Source of the DNA: Bufo bufo
Lineage: Eukaryota > Chordata > Amphibia > Anura > Bufonidae
Direction: 5' to 3'
Length of the DNA: 64,000 nucleotides
NCBI RefSeq assembly: GCF_905171765.1
Contig: NC_053391.1
Location: forward strand, 106,242,644 to 106,306,643
Below are positions 14,301-27,000 of the stretch, in pieces. Under the pieces are notes generated by a model, which saw nothing but the letters and a program-made list of their open reading frames with translations, had not been told where the DNA came from and did no database searches. Both the position numbers and the translations under genes were made by a program. How positions within the stretch are numbered: the stretch's first letter is position 1; every line of letters begins with the position of its first letter.

Positions 14301-16963
14301 GTTACGGGACCTCTCTCCTCTGCCTGGGTGCCTGGGCCTAAATGTGTGACAGTGGCCTGTTCCAGTGGTGGGTGACGTGAAGCCTGATTCTCTGCTATGA
14401 CATGAAGACAGATTCTGTGCTGACATAAGGCCAGATTCTCTGTTACGGGACCTCTCTCCTCTGCCTGGGTGCCTGGGCCTAAATGTGTGACAGTGGCCTG
14501 TTCCAGTGGTGGGTGACGTGAAGCCTGATTCTCTGCTATGACATGAAGACAGATTCTGCGCTGACATAAGGCCAGATTCTCTGTTACGGGACCTCTCTCC
14601 TCTGCCTGGGTGCCTGGGCCTAAATGTGTGACAGTGGCCTGTTCCAGTGGTGGGTGACGTGAAGCCTGATTCTCTGCTATGACATTAAGACAGATTCTGC
14701 GCTGACATAAGGCCAGATTCTCTGTTACGGGACCTCTCTCCTCTGCCTGGGTGCCTGGGCCTAAATGTGTGACAGTGGCCTGTTCCAGTGGTGGGTGACG
14801 TGATGCCTGATTCTCTGCTATGACATGAAGACAGATTCTGTGCTGACATAAGGCCAGATTCTCTGTTACGGACCTCTCTCCTCTGTCTGGGTGCCGGGGC
14901 CTAAATGTGTGACAGTGGCCTGTTCCAGTGGTGGGTGACGTGAAGCTTGATTCTCTGCTATGACATGAAGACTGATTCTGCGCTGACATAAGGCCAGATT
15001 CTCTGTTACGGGACCTCTCTCCTCTGCCTGGGTGCCTGGGCCTAAATGTGTGACAGTGGCCTGTTCCAGTGGTGGGTGACGTGATGCCTGATTCTCTGCT
15101 ATGACATGAAGACAGATTCTGCGCTGACATAAGGCCAGATTCTCTGTTACGGGACCTCTCTCCTCTGCCTGGGTGCCTGGGCCTAAATGTGTGACAGTGG
15201 CCTGTTCCAGTGGTGGGTGACGTGAAGCCTGATTCTCTGCTATGACATGAAGACAGATTCTGTGCTGACATAAGGCCAGATTCTCTGTTACGGGACCTCT
15301 CTCCTCTGCCTGGGTGCCTGGGCCTAAATGTGTGACAGTGGCCTGTTCCAGTGGTGGGTGACGTGAAGCCTGATTCTCTGCTATGACATGAAGACAGATT
15401 CTGTGCTGACATAAGGCCAGATTCTCTGTTACGGGACCTCTCTCCTCTGCCTGGGTGCCTGGGCCTAAATGTGTGACAGTGGCCTGTTCCAGTGGTGGGT
15501 GACGTGAAGCCTGATTCTCTGCTATGACATGAAGACAGATTCTGCGCTGACATAAGGCCAGATTCTCTGTTACGGGACCTCTCTCCTCTGCCTGGGTGCC
15601 TGGGCCTAAATGTGTGACAGTGGCCTGTTCCAGTGGTGGGTGACGTGATGCCTGATTCTCTGCTATGACATGAAGACAGATTCTGTGCTGACATAAGGCC
15701 AGATTCTCTGTTACGGGACCTCTCTCCTCTGCCTGGGTGCCGGGGCCTAAATGTGTGACAGTGGCCTGTTCCAGTGGTGGGTGACGTGAAGCCTGATTCT
15801 CTGCTATGACATGAAGACAGATTCTGTGCTGACATAAGGCCAGATTCTCTGTTACGGGACCTCTCTCCTCTGCCTGGGTGCCTGGGCCTAAATGTGTGAC
15901 AGTGGCCTGTTCCAGTGGTGGGTGACGTGAAGCCTGATTCTCTGCTATGACATGAAGACAGATTCTGCGCTGACATAAGGCCAGATTCTCTGTTACGGGA
16001 CCTCTCTCCTCTGCCTGGGTGCCTGGGCCTAAATGTGTGACAGTGGCCTGTTCCAGTGGTGGGTGACGTGAAGCCTGATTCTCTGCTATGACATGAAGAC
16101 AGATTCTGTGCTGACATAAGGCCAGATTCTCTGTTACGGGACCTCTCTCCTCTGCCTGGGTGCCTGGGCCTAAATGTGTGACAGTGGCCTGTTCCAGTGG
16201 TGGGTGACGTGAAGCCTGATTCTCTGCTATGACATGAAGACAGATTCTGTGCTGACATAAGGCCAGATTCTCTGTTACGGGACCTCTCTCCTCTGTCTGG
16301 GTGCCGGGGCCTAAATGTGTGACAGTGGCCTGTTCCAGTGGTGGGTGACGTGAAGCCTGATTCTCTGCTATGACATGAAGACAGATTCTGCGCTGACATA
16401 AGGCCAGATTCTCTGTTACGGGACCTCTCTCCTCTGCCTGGGTGCCTGGGCCTAAATGTGTGACAGTGGCCTGTTCCAGTGGTGGGTGACGTGAAGCCTG
16501 ATTCTCTGCTATGACATGAAGACAGATTCTGCGCTGACATAAGGCCAGATTCTCTGTTACGGGACCTCTCTCCTCTGCCTGGGTGCCTGGGCCTAAATGT
16601 GTGACAGTGGCCTGTTCCAGTGGTGGGTGACGTGATGCCTGATTCTCTGCTATGACATGAAGACAGATTCTGTGCTGACATAAGGCCAGATTCTCTGTTA
16701 CGGGACCTCTCTCCTCTGTCTGGGTGCCGGGGCCTAAATGTGTGACAGTGGCCTGTTCCAGTGGTGGGTGACGTGAAGCCTGATTCTCTGCTATGACATG
16801 AAGACAGATTCTGCGCTGACATAAGGCCAGATTCTCTGTTACGGGACCTCTCTCCTCTGCCTGGGTGCCTGGGCCTAAATGTGTGACAGTGGCCTGTTCC
16901 AGTGGTGGGTGACGTGAAGCCTGATTCTCTGCTATGACATGAATACAGATTCTGCGCTGACAT
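11340..16963. repeat. Homogenised core zone of the satellite
   Basis: Here about 40 consecutive units are nearly identical, differing mainly at TGCGCTG/TGTGCTG. The mosaic zones on either side mix many variants. The zone has few length changes (a one-base loss near 14,870, TTACGGACC for TTACGGGACC). It looks like the most recently amplified or converted part of the array. Confidence 0.6.
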
Positions 16964-19900
16964 AAGGCCAGATTCTCTGTTACGGGACCTCTCTCCTCTG
17001 CCTGGGTGCCTGGGCCTAAATGTGTGACAGTGGCCTGTTCCAGTGGTGGGTGACGTGAAGCCTGATTCTCTGCTATGACATTAAGACAGATTCTGTGCTG
17101 ACATAAGGCCAGATTCTCTGTTACGGGACCTCTCTCCTCTGCCTGGGTGCCTGGGCCTAAATGTGTGACAGTGGCCTGTTCCAGTGGTGGGTGACGTGAT
17201 GCCTGATTCTCTGCTATGACATGAAGACAGATTCTGTGCTGACATAAGGCCAGATTCTCTGTTACGGGACCTCTCTCCTCTGCCTGGGTGCCGGGGCCTA
17301 AATGTGTGACAGTGGCCTGTTCCAGTGGTGGGTGACGTGAAGCCTTGATTCTCTGCTATGACATGAAGACAGATTCTGTGCTGACATAAGGCCAGATTCT
17401 CTGTTACGGGACCTCTCTCCTCTGCCTGGGTGCCTGGGCCTAAATGTGTGACAGTGGCCTGTTCCAGTGGTGGGTGACGTGATGCCTGATTCTCTGCTAT
17501 GACATGAAGACAGATTCTGCGCTGACATAAGGCCAGATTCTCTGTTACGGGACCTCTCTCCTCTGCCTGGGTGCCTGGGCCTAAATGTGTGACAGTGGCC
17601 TGTTCCAGTGGTGGGTGACGTGAAGCCTGATTCTCTGCTATGACATGAAGACAGATTCTGCGCTGACATAAGGCCAGATTCTCTGTTACGGGACCTCTCT
17701 CCTCTGCCTGGGTGCCTGGGCCTAAATGTGTGACAGTGGCCTGTTCCAGTGGTGGGTGACGTGAAGCCTGATTCTCTGCTATGACATGAAGACTGATTCT
17801 GCGCTGACATAAGGCCAGATTCTCTGTTACGGGACCTCTCTCCTCTGCCTGGGTGCCTGGGCCTAAATGTGTGACAGTGGCCTGTTCCAGTGGTGGGTGA
17901 CGTGAAGCCTGATTCTCTGCTATGACATGAAGACAGATTCTGCGCTGACATAAGGCCAGATTCTCTGTTACGGGACCTCTCTCCTCTGCCTGGGTGCCTG
18001 GGCCTAAATGTGTGACAGTGGCCTGTTCCAGTGGTGGGTGACGTGAAGCCTGATTCTCTGCTATGACATTAAGACAGATTCTGTGCTGACATAAGGCCAG
18101 ATTCTCTGTTACGGGACCTCTCTCCTCTGCCTGGGTGCCTGGGCCTAAATGTGTGACAGTGGCCTGTTCCAGTGGTGGGTGACGTGAAGCCTGATTCTCT
18201 GCTATGACATGAAGACAGATTCTGTGCTGACATAAGGCCAGATTCTCTGTTACGGGACCTCTCTCCTCTGCCTGGGTGCCTGGGCCTAAATGTGTGACAG
18301 TGGCCTGTTCCAGTGGTGGGTGACGTGAAGCCTTGATTCTCTGCTATGACATGAAGACAGATTCTGTGCTGACATAAGGCCAGATTCTCTGTTACGGGAC
18401 CTCTCTCCTCTGTCTGGGTGCCGGGGCCTAAATGTGTGACAGTGGCCTGTTCCAGTGGTGGGTGACGTGAAGCCTGATTCTCTGCTATGACATGAAGACA
18501 GATTCTGCGCTGACATAAGGCCAGATTCTCTGTTACGGGACCTCTCTCCTCTGCCTGGGTGCCTGGGCCTAAATGTGTGACAGTGGCCTGTTCCAGTGGT
18601 GGGTGACGTGAAGCCTGATTCTCTGCTATGACATGAAGACAGATTCTGCGCTGACATAAGGCCAGATTCTCTGTTACTGGACCTCTCTCCTCTGTCTGGG
18701 TGCCGGGGCCTAAATGTGTGACAGTGGCCTGTTCCAGTGGTGGGTGACGTGAAGCCTGATTCTCTGCTATGACATGAAGACAGATTCTGCGCTGACATAA
18801 GGCCAGATTCTCTGTTACGGGACCTCTCTCCTCTGCCTGGGTGCCGGGGCCTAAATGTGTGACAGTGGCCTGTTCCAGTGGTGGGTGACGTGAAGCTTGA
18901 TTCTCTGCTATGACATGAAGACTGATTCTGCGCTGACATAAGGCCAGATTCTCTGTTACGGGACCTCTCTCCTCTGCCTGGGTGCCTGGGCCTAAATGTG
19001 TGACAGTGGCCTGTTCCAGTGGTGGGTGACGTGAAGCCTGATTCTCTGCTATGACATGAAGACAGATTCTGTGCTGACATAAGGCCAGATTCTCTGTTAC
19101 AGGACCTCTCTCCTCTGTCTGGGTGCCGGGGCCTAAATGTGTGACAGTGGCCTGTTCCAGGTGGTGGGTGACGTGAAACTGATTCTCTGCTATGACATGA
19201 AGACAGATTCTGCGCTGACATAAGGCCAGATTCTCTGTTACGGGACCTCTCTCCTCTGCCTGGGTGCCTGGGCCTAAATGTGTGACAGTGGCCTGTTCCA
19301 GTGGTGGGTGACGTGAAGCCTTAATCTCTGCTATGACATTAAGACAGATTCTGTGCTGACATAAGGCCAGATTCTCTGTTACGGGACCTCTCTCCTCTGC
19401 CTGGGTGCCTGGGCCTAAATGTGTGACAGTGGCCTGTTCCAGTGGTGGGTGACGTGATGCCTGATTCTCTGCTATGACATGAAGACAGATTCTGTGCTGA
19501 CATAAGGCCAGATTCTCTGTTACGGGACCGCTCTCCTCTGTCTGGGTGCCGGGGCCTAAATGTGTGACAGTGGCCTGTTCCAGTGGTGGGTGACGTGAAG
19601 CTTGATTCTCTGCTATGACATGAAGACTGATTATGCGCTGACATAAGGCCAGATTCTCTGTTACGGGACCTCTCTCCTCTGCCTGGGTGCCGGGGCCTAA
19701 ATGTGTGACAGTGGCCTGTTCCAGTGGTGGGTGACGTGATGCCTGATTCTCTGCTATGACATGAAGACAGATTCTGCGCTGACATAAGGCTAGATTCTCT
19801 GTTACGGGACCTCTCTCCTCTGCCTGGGTGCCTGGGCCTAAATGTGTGACAGTGGCCTGTTCCAGTGGTGGGTGACGTGAAGCCTGATTCTCTGCTATGA

Positions 19901-22196
19901 CATTAAGACAGATTCTGTGCTGACATAAGGCCAGATTCTCTGTTACGGGACCTCTCTCCTCTGCCTGGGTGCCTGGGCCTAAATGTGTGACAGTGGCCTG
20001 TTCCAGTGGTGGGTGACGTGATGCCTGATTCTCTGCTATGACATGAAGACAGATTCTGTGCTGACATAAGGCCAGATTCTTTGTTACAGGACCTCTCTCC
20101 TCTGTCTGGGTGCCGGGGCCTAAATGTGTGACAGTGGCCTGTTCCAGTGGTGGGTGACGTGAAGCTTGATTCTCTGCTATGACATGAAGACTGATTCTGC
20201 GCTGACATAAGGCCAGATTCTCTGTTACGGGACCTCTCTCCTCTGCCTGGGTGCCTGGGCCTAAATGTGTGACAGTGGCCTGTTCCAGTGGTGGGTGACG
20301 TGATGCCTGATTCTCTGCTATGACATGAAGACAGATTCTGTGCTGACATAAGGCCAGATTCTCTGTTACAGGACCGCTCTCCTCTGTCTGGGTGCCGGGG
20401 CCTAAATGTGTGACAGTGGCCTGTTCCAGTGGTGGGTGACGTGAAGCTTGATTCTCTGCTATGACATGAAGACTGATTCTGCGCTGACATAAGGCCAGAT
20501 TCTCTGTTACGGGACCTCTCTCCTCTGCCTGGGTGCCTGGGCCTAAATGTGTGACAGTGGCCTGTTCCAGTGGTGGGTGACGTGATGCCTGATTCTCTGC
20601 TATGACATGAAGACAGATTCTGCGCTGACATAAGGCCAGATTCTCTGTTACGGGACCTCTCTCCTCTGCCTGGGTGCCTGGGCCTAAATGTGTGACAGTG
20701 GCCTGTTCCAGTGGTGGGTGACGTGAAGCCTGATTCTCTGCTATGACATGAAGACAGATTCTGTGCTGACATAAGGCCAGATTCTCTGTTACGGGACCTC
20801 TCTCCTCTGCCTGGGTGCCTGGGCCTAAATGTGTGACAGTGGCCTGTTCCAGTGGTGGGTGACGTGAAGCTGATTCTCTGCTATGACATGAAGACAGATT
20901 CTGCGCTGACATAAGGCCAGATTCTCTGTTACAGGACCTCTCTCCTCTGCCTGGGTGCCTGGGCCTAAATGTGTGACAGTGGCCTGTTCCAGTGGTGGGT
21001 GACGTGAAGCCTGATTCTCTGCTATGACATGAAGACTGATTCTGTGCTGACATAAGGCCAGATTCTCTGTTACGGGACCTCTCTCCTCTGCCTGGGTGCC
21101 TGGGCCTAAATGTGTGACAGTGGCCTGTTCCAGTGGTGGTGACGTGATGCCTGATTCTCTGCTATGACATGAAGACAGATTCTGCGCTGACATAAGGCCA
21201 GATTCTCTGTTACGGGACCTCTCTCCTCTGTCTGTGTGCCTGGGCCTAAATGTGTGACAGTGGCCTGTTCCAGTGGTGGCTGACGTGAAGCCTGATTCTC
21301 TGCTATGACATGAAGACAGATTCTGCGCTGACATAAGGCCAGATTCTCTGTTACGGGACCGTCTCTCCTCTGCCTGGGTGCCTGGGCCTAAATGTGTGAC
21401 AGTGGCCTGTTCCAGTGGTGGGTGACGTGAAGCCTGATTCTCTGCTATGACATGAATACAGATTCTGCGCTGACATAAGGCCAGATTCTCTGTTACGGGA
21501 CCTCTCTCCTCTGCCTGGGTGCCTGGGCCTAAATGTGTGACAGTGGCCTGTTCCAGTGGTGGGTGACATGAAGCCTGATTCTCTGCTATGACATGAATAC
21601 AGATTCTGTGCTGACATAAGGCCAGATTCTCTGTTACGGGACCTCTCTCCTCTGCCTGGGTGCCTGGGCCTAAATGTGTGACAGTGGCCTGTTCCAGTGG
21701 TGGGTGACGTGAAGCCTTAATCTCTGCTATGACATTAAGACAGATTCTGTGCTGACATAAGGCCAGATTCTCTGTTACGGGACCTCTCTCCTCTGCCTGG
21801 GTGCCTGGGCCTAAATGTGTGACAGTGGCCTGTTCCAGTGGTGGGTGACGTGAAGCCTGATTCTCTGCTATGACATGAAGACAGATTCTGTGCTGACATA
21901 AGGCCAGATTCTCTGTTACAGGACCTCTCTCCTCTGTCTGGGTGCCGGGGCCTAAATGTGTGACAGTGGCCTGTTCCAGTGGTGGGTGACGTGAAGCTGA
22001 TTCTCTGCTATGACATGAAGACTGATTCTGCGCTGACATAAGGCCAGATTCTCTGTTACGGGACCTCTCTCCTCTGCCTGGGTGCCTGGGCCTAAATGTG
22101 TGACAGTGGCCTGTTCCAGTGGTGGGTGACGTGATGCCTGATTCTCTGCTATGACATGAAGACAGATTCTGCGCTGACATAAGGCCAGATTCTCTG

Positions 22197-24008
22197 TTAC
22201 GGGACCTCTCCTCTGCCTGGGTGCCTGGGCCTAAATGTGTGACAGTGGCCTGTTCCAGTGGTGGGTGACATGATGCCTGATTCTCTGCTATGACATGAAG
22301 ACAGATTCTGTGCTGACATAAGGCCAGATTCTCTGTTACAGGACCTCTCTCCTCTGTCTGGGTGCCGGGGCCTAAATGTGTGACAGTGGCCTGTTCCAGT
22401 GGTGGGTGACGTGAAGCTTGATTCTCTGCTATGACATGAAGACTGATTCTGCGCTGACATAAGGCCAGATTCTCTGTTACGGGACCTCTCTCCTCTGCCT
22501 GGGTGCCTGGGCCTAAATGTGTGACAGTGGCCTGTTCCAGTGGTGGGTGACGTGATGCCTGATTCTCTGCTATGACATGAAGACAGATTCTGTGCTGACA
22601 TAAGGCCAGATTCTCTGTTACGGGACCTCTCTCCTCTGCCTGATACCTGGGCCTAAATGTGTGACAGTGGCCTGTTCCAGTGGTGGCTGACGTGAAGCCT
22701 GATTCTCTGCTATGACATGAAGACAGATTCTGCGCTGACATAAGGCCAGATTCTCTGTTACGGGACCGTTCTCCTCTGTCTGGGTGCCGGGGCCTAAATG
22801 TGTGACAGTGGCCTGTTCCAGTGGTGGGTGACGTGAAGCCTGATTCTCTGCTATGACATGAATACAGATTCTGCGCTGACATAAGGCCAGATTCTCTGTT
22901 ACGGGACCTCTCTCCTCTGCCTGGGTGCCTGGGCCTAAATGTGTGACAGTGGCCTGTTCCAGTGGTGGGTGACATGAAGCCTGATTCTCTGCTATGACAT
23001 GAATACAGATTCTGTGCTGACATAAGGCCAGATTCTCTGTTACGGGACCTCTCTCCTCTGCCTGGGTGCCTGGGCCTAAATGTGTGACAGTGGCCTGTTC
23101 CAGTGGTGGGTGACGTGAAGCCTTAATCTCTGCTATGACATTAAGACAGATTCTGTGCTGACATAAGGCCAGATTCTCTGTTACGGGACCTCTCTCCTCT
23201 GCCTGGGTGCCTGGGCCTAAATGTGTGACAGTGGCCTGTTCCAGTGGTGGGTGACGTGATGCCTGATTCTCTGCTATGACATGAAGACAGATTCTGTGCT
23301 GACATAAGGCCAGATTCTCTGTTACAGGACCTCTCTCCTCTGTCTGGGTGCCGGGGCCTAAATGTGTGACAGTGGCCTGTTCCAGTGGTGGGTGACGTGA
23401 AGCTTGATTCTCTGCTATGACATGAAGACTGATTCTGCGCTGACATAAGGCCAGATTCTCTGTTACGGGACCTCTCTCCTCTGCCTGGGTGCCTGGGCCT
23501 AAATGTGTGACAGTGGCCTGTTCCAGTGGTGGGTGACGTGATGCCTGATTCTCTGCTATGACATGAAGACAGATTCTGCGCTGACATAAGGCCAGATTCT
23601 CTGTTACGGGACCTCTCCTCTGCCTGGGTGCCTGGGCCTAAATGTGTGACAGTGGCCTGTTCCAGTGGTGGGTGACATGATGCCTGATTCTCTGCTATGA
23701 CATGAAGACAGATTCTGTGCTGACATAAGGCCAGATTCTCTGTTACAGGACCTCTCTCCTCTGTCTGGGTGCCGGGGCCTAAATGTGTGACAGTGGCCTG
23801 TTCCAGTGGTGGGTGACGTGAAGCTTGATTCTCTGCTATGACATGAAGACTGATTCTGCGCTGACATAAGGCCAGATTCTCTGTTACGGGACCTCTCTCC
23901 TCTGCCTGGGTGCCTGGGCCTAAATGTGTGACAGTGGCCTGTTCCAGTGGTGGGTGACGTGATGCCTGATTCTCTGCTATGACATGAAGACAGATTCTGT
24001 GCTGACAT
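22197..24008. repeat. Satellite higher-order block, 1,407-bp period
   Basis: The segment 22197-22601, marked by a 2-base-shorter GGGACCTCTCCTCTGCC and a GACATGATGCC variant, recurs at 23604-24008 (offset 1,407 bp, ten units minus 3). A very similar copy lies at 32479-32883. A three-unit (423-bp) period is also visible, for example between 24548 and 24971. These show higher-order organisation. Confidence 0.7.
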
Positions 24009-27000
24009 AAGGCCAGATTCTCTGTTACGGGACCTCTCTCCTCTGCCTGATACCTGGGCCTAAATGTGTGACAGTGGCCTGTTCCAGTGGTGGCTGACGT
24101 GAAGCCTGATTCTCTGCTATGACATGAAGACAGATTCTGCGCTGACATAAGGCCAGATTCTCTGTTACGGGACCGCTCTCCTCTGTCTGTGTGCCGGGGC
24201 CTAAATGTGTGACAGTGGCCTGTTCCAGTGGTGGGTGACGTGAAGCCTGATTCTCTGCTATGACAGGAATACAGATTCTGCGCTGACATAAGGCCAGATT
24301 CTCTGTTACGGGACCTCTCTCCTCTGCCTGGGTGCCTGGGCCTAAATGTGTGACAGTGGCCTGTTCCAGTGGTGGGTGACGTGAAGCCTGATTCTCTGCT
24401 ATGACATGAATACAGATTCTGCGCTGACATAAGGCCAGATTCTCTGTTACGGGACCTCTCTCCTCTGCCTGGGTGCCTGGGCCTAAATGTGTGACAGTGG
24501 CCTGTTCCAGTGGTGGGTGACGTGAAGCCTGATTCTCTGCTATGACATTAAGACAGATTCTGTGCTGACATAAGGCCAGATTCTCTGTTACGGGACCTCT
24601 CTCCTCTGCCTGGGTGCCTGGGCCTAAATGTGTGACAGTGGCCTGTTCCAGTGGTGGGTGACGTGATGCCTGATTCTCTGCTATGACATGAAGACAGATT
24701 CTGTGCTGACATAAGGCCAGATTCTCTGTTACAGGACCTCTCTCCTCTGTCTGGGTGCCGGGGCCTAAATGTGTGACAGTGGCCTGTTCCGGTGGTGGGT
24801 GACGTGAAACTTGATTCTCTGGTATGACATGAAGACTGATTCTGCGCTGACATAAGGCCAGATTCTCTGTTACGGGACCTCTCTCCTCTGCCTGGGTGCC
24901 TGGGCCTAAATGTGTGACAGTGGCCTGTTCCAGTGGTGGGTGACGTGAAGCCTGATTCTCTGCTATGACATTAAGACAGATTCTGTGCTGACATAAGGCC
25001 AGATTCTCTGTTACGGGACCTCTCTCCTCTGCCTGGGTGCCTGGGCCTAAATGTGTGACAGTGGCCTGTTCCAGTGGTGGGTGACGTGATGCCTGATTCT
25101 CTGCTATGACATGAAGACAGATTCTGTGCTGACATAAGGCCAGATTCTCTGTTACAGGACCTCTCTCCTCTGTCTGGGTGCCGGGGCCTAAATGTGTGAC
25201 AGTGGCCTGTTCCGGTGGTGGGTGACGTGAAACTTGATTCTCTGGTATGACATGAAGACTGATTCTGCGCTGACATAAGGCCAGATTCTCTGTTACGGGA
25301 CCTCTCTCCTCTGCCTGGGTGCCTGGGCCTAAATGTGTGACAGTGGCCTGTTCCAGTGGTGGGTGACGTGAAGCCTTAATCTCTGCTATGACATTAAGAC
25401 AGATTCTGTGCTGACATAAGGCCAGATTCTCTGTTACGGGACCTCTCTCCTCTGCCTGGGTGCCTGGGCCTAAATGTGTGACAGTGGCCTGTTCCAGTGA
25501 TGGGTGACGTGAAGCTTGATTCTCTGCTATGACATGAAGACTGATTCTGCGCTGACATAAGGCCAGATTCTCTGTTACGGGACCTCTCTCCTCTGCCTGG
25601 GTGCCTGGGCCTAAATGTGTGACAGTGGCCTGTTCCAGTGGTGGGTGACGTGATGCCTGATTCTCTGCTATGACATGAAGACAGATTCTGCGCTGACATA
25701 AGGCCAGATTCTCTGTTACGGGACCTCTCTCCTCTGCCTGGGTGCCTGGGCCTAAATGTGTGACAGTGGCCTGTTCCAGTGGTGGGTGACGTGATGCCTG
25801 ATTCTCTGCTATGACATGAAGACAGATTCTGTGCTGACATAAGGCCAGATTCTCTGTTACGGGACCGCTCTCCTCTGTCTGGGTGCCGGGGCCTAAATGT
25901 GTGACAGTGGCCTGTTCCAGTGGTGGGTGACGTGAAGCTTGATTCTCTGCTATGACATGAAGACTGATTATGCGCTGACATAAGGCCAGATTCTCTGTTA
26001 CGGGACCTCTCTCCTCTGCCTGGGTGCCTGGGCCTAAATGTGTGACAGTGGCCTGTTCCAGTGGTGGGTGACGTGATGCCTGATTCTCTGCTATGACATG
26101 AATACAGATTCTGCGCTGACATAAGGCTAGATTCTCTGTTACGGGACCTCTCTCCTCTGCCTGGGTGCCTGGGCCTAAATGTGTGACAGTGGCCTGTTCC
26201 AGTGGTGGGTGACGTGAAGCCTGATTCTCTGCTATGACATTAAGACAGATTCTGTGCTGACATAAGGCCAGATTCTCTGTTACGGGACCTCTCTCCTCTG
26301 CCTGGGTGCCTGGGCCTAAATGTGTGACAGTGGCCTGTTCCAGTGGTGGGTGACGTGATGCCTGATTCTCCGCTATGACATGAAGACAGATTCTGTGCTG
26401 ACATAAGGCCAGATTCTTTGTTACAGGACCTCTCTCCTCTGTCTGGGTGCCGGGGCCTAAATGTGTGACAGTGGCCTGTTCCAGTGGTGGGTGACGTGAA
26501 GCTTGATTCTCTGCTATGACATGAAGACAGATTCTGTGCTGACATAAGGCCAGATTCTCTGTTACGGGACCTCTCTCCTCTGCCTGATACCTGGGCCTAA
26601 ATGTGTGACAGTGGCTTGTTCCAGTGGTGGCTGACTTGAAGCCTGATTCTCTGCTATGACATGAAGACAGATTCTGCGCTGACATAAGGCCAGATTCTCT
26701 GTTACGGGACCGCTCTCCTCTGTCTGGGTGCCGGGGCCTAAATGTGCGACAGTGGCCTGTTCCAGTGGTGGGTGACGTGAAGCCTGATTCTCTGCTATGA
26801 CATGAATACAGATTCTGCGCTGACATAAGGCCAGATTCTCTGTTACGGGACCTCTCTCCTCTGCCTGGGTGCCTGGGCCTAAATGTGTGACAGTGGCCTG
26901 TTCCAGTGGTGGGTGACATGAAGCCTGATTCTCTGCTATGACATGAATACAGATTCTGCGCTGACATAAGGCCAGATTCTCTGTTACGGGACCTCTCTCC

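Noticed and set aside
9377..16963. A 2,528-residue minus-strand protein, and the many shorter minus-strand proteins in 1-34.9 kb
   Set aside because: They are translations of a 141-bp tandem repeat in stop-free frames, with no start context, domain, splice signal or codon-level constraint. Two overlapping frames are equally open.
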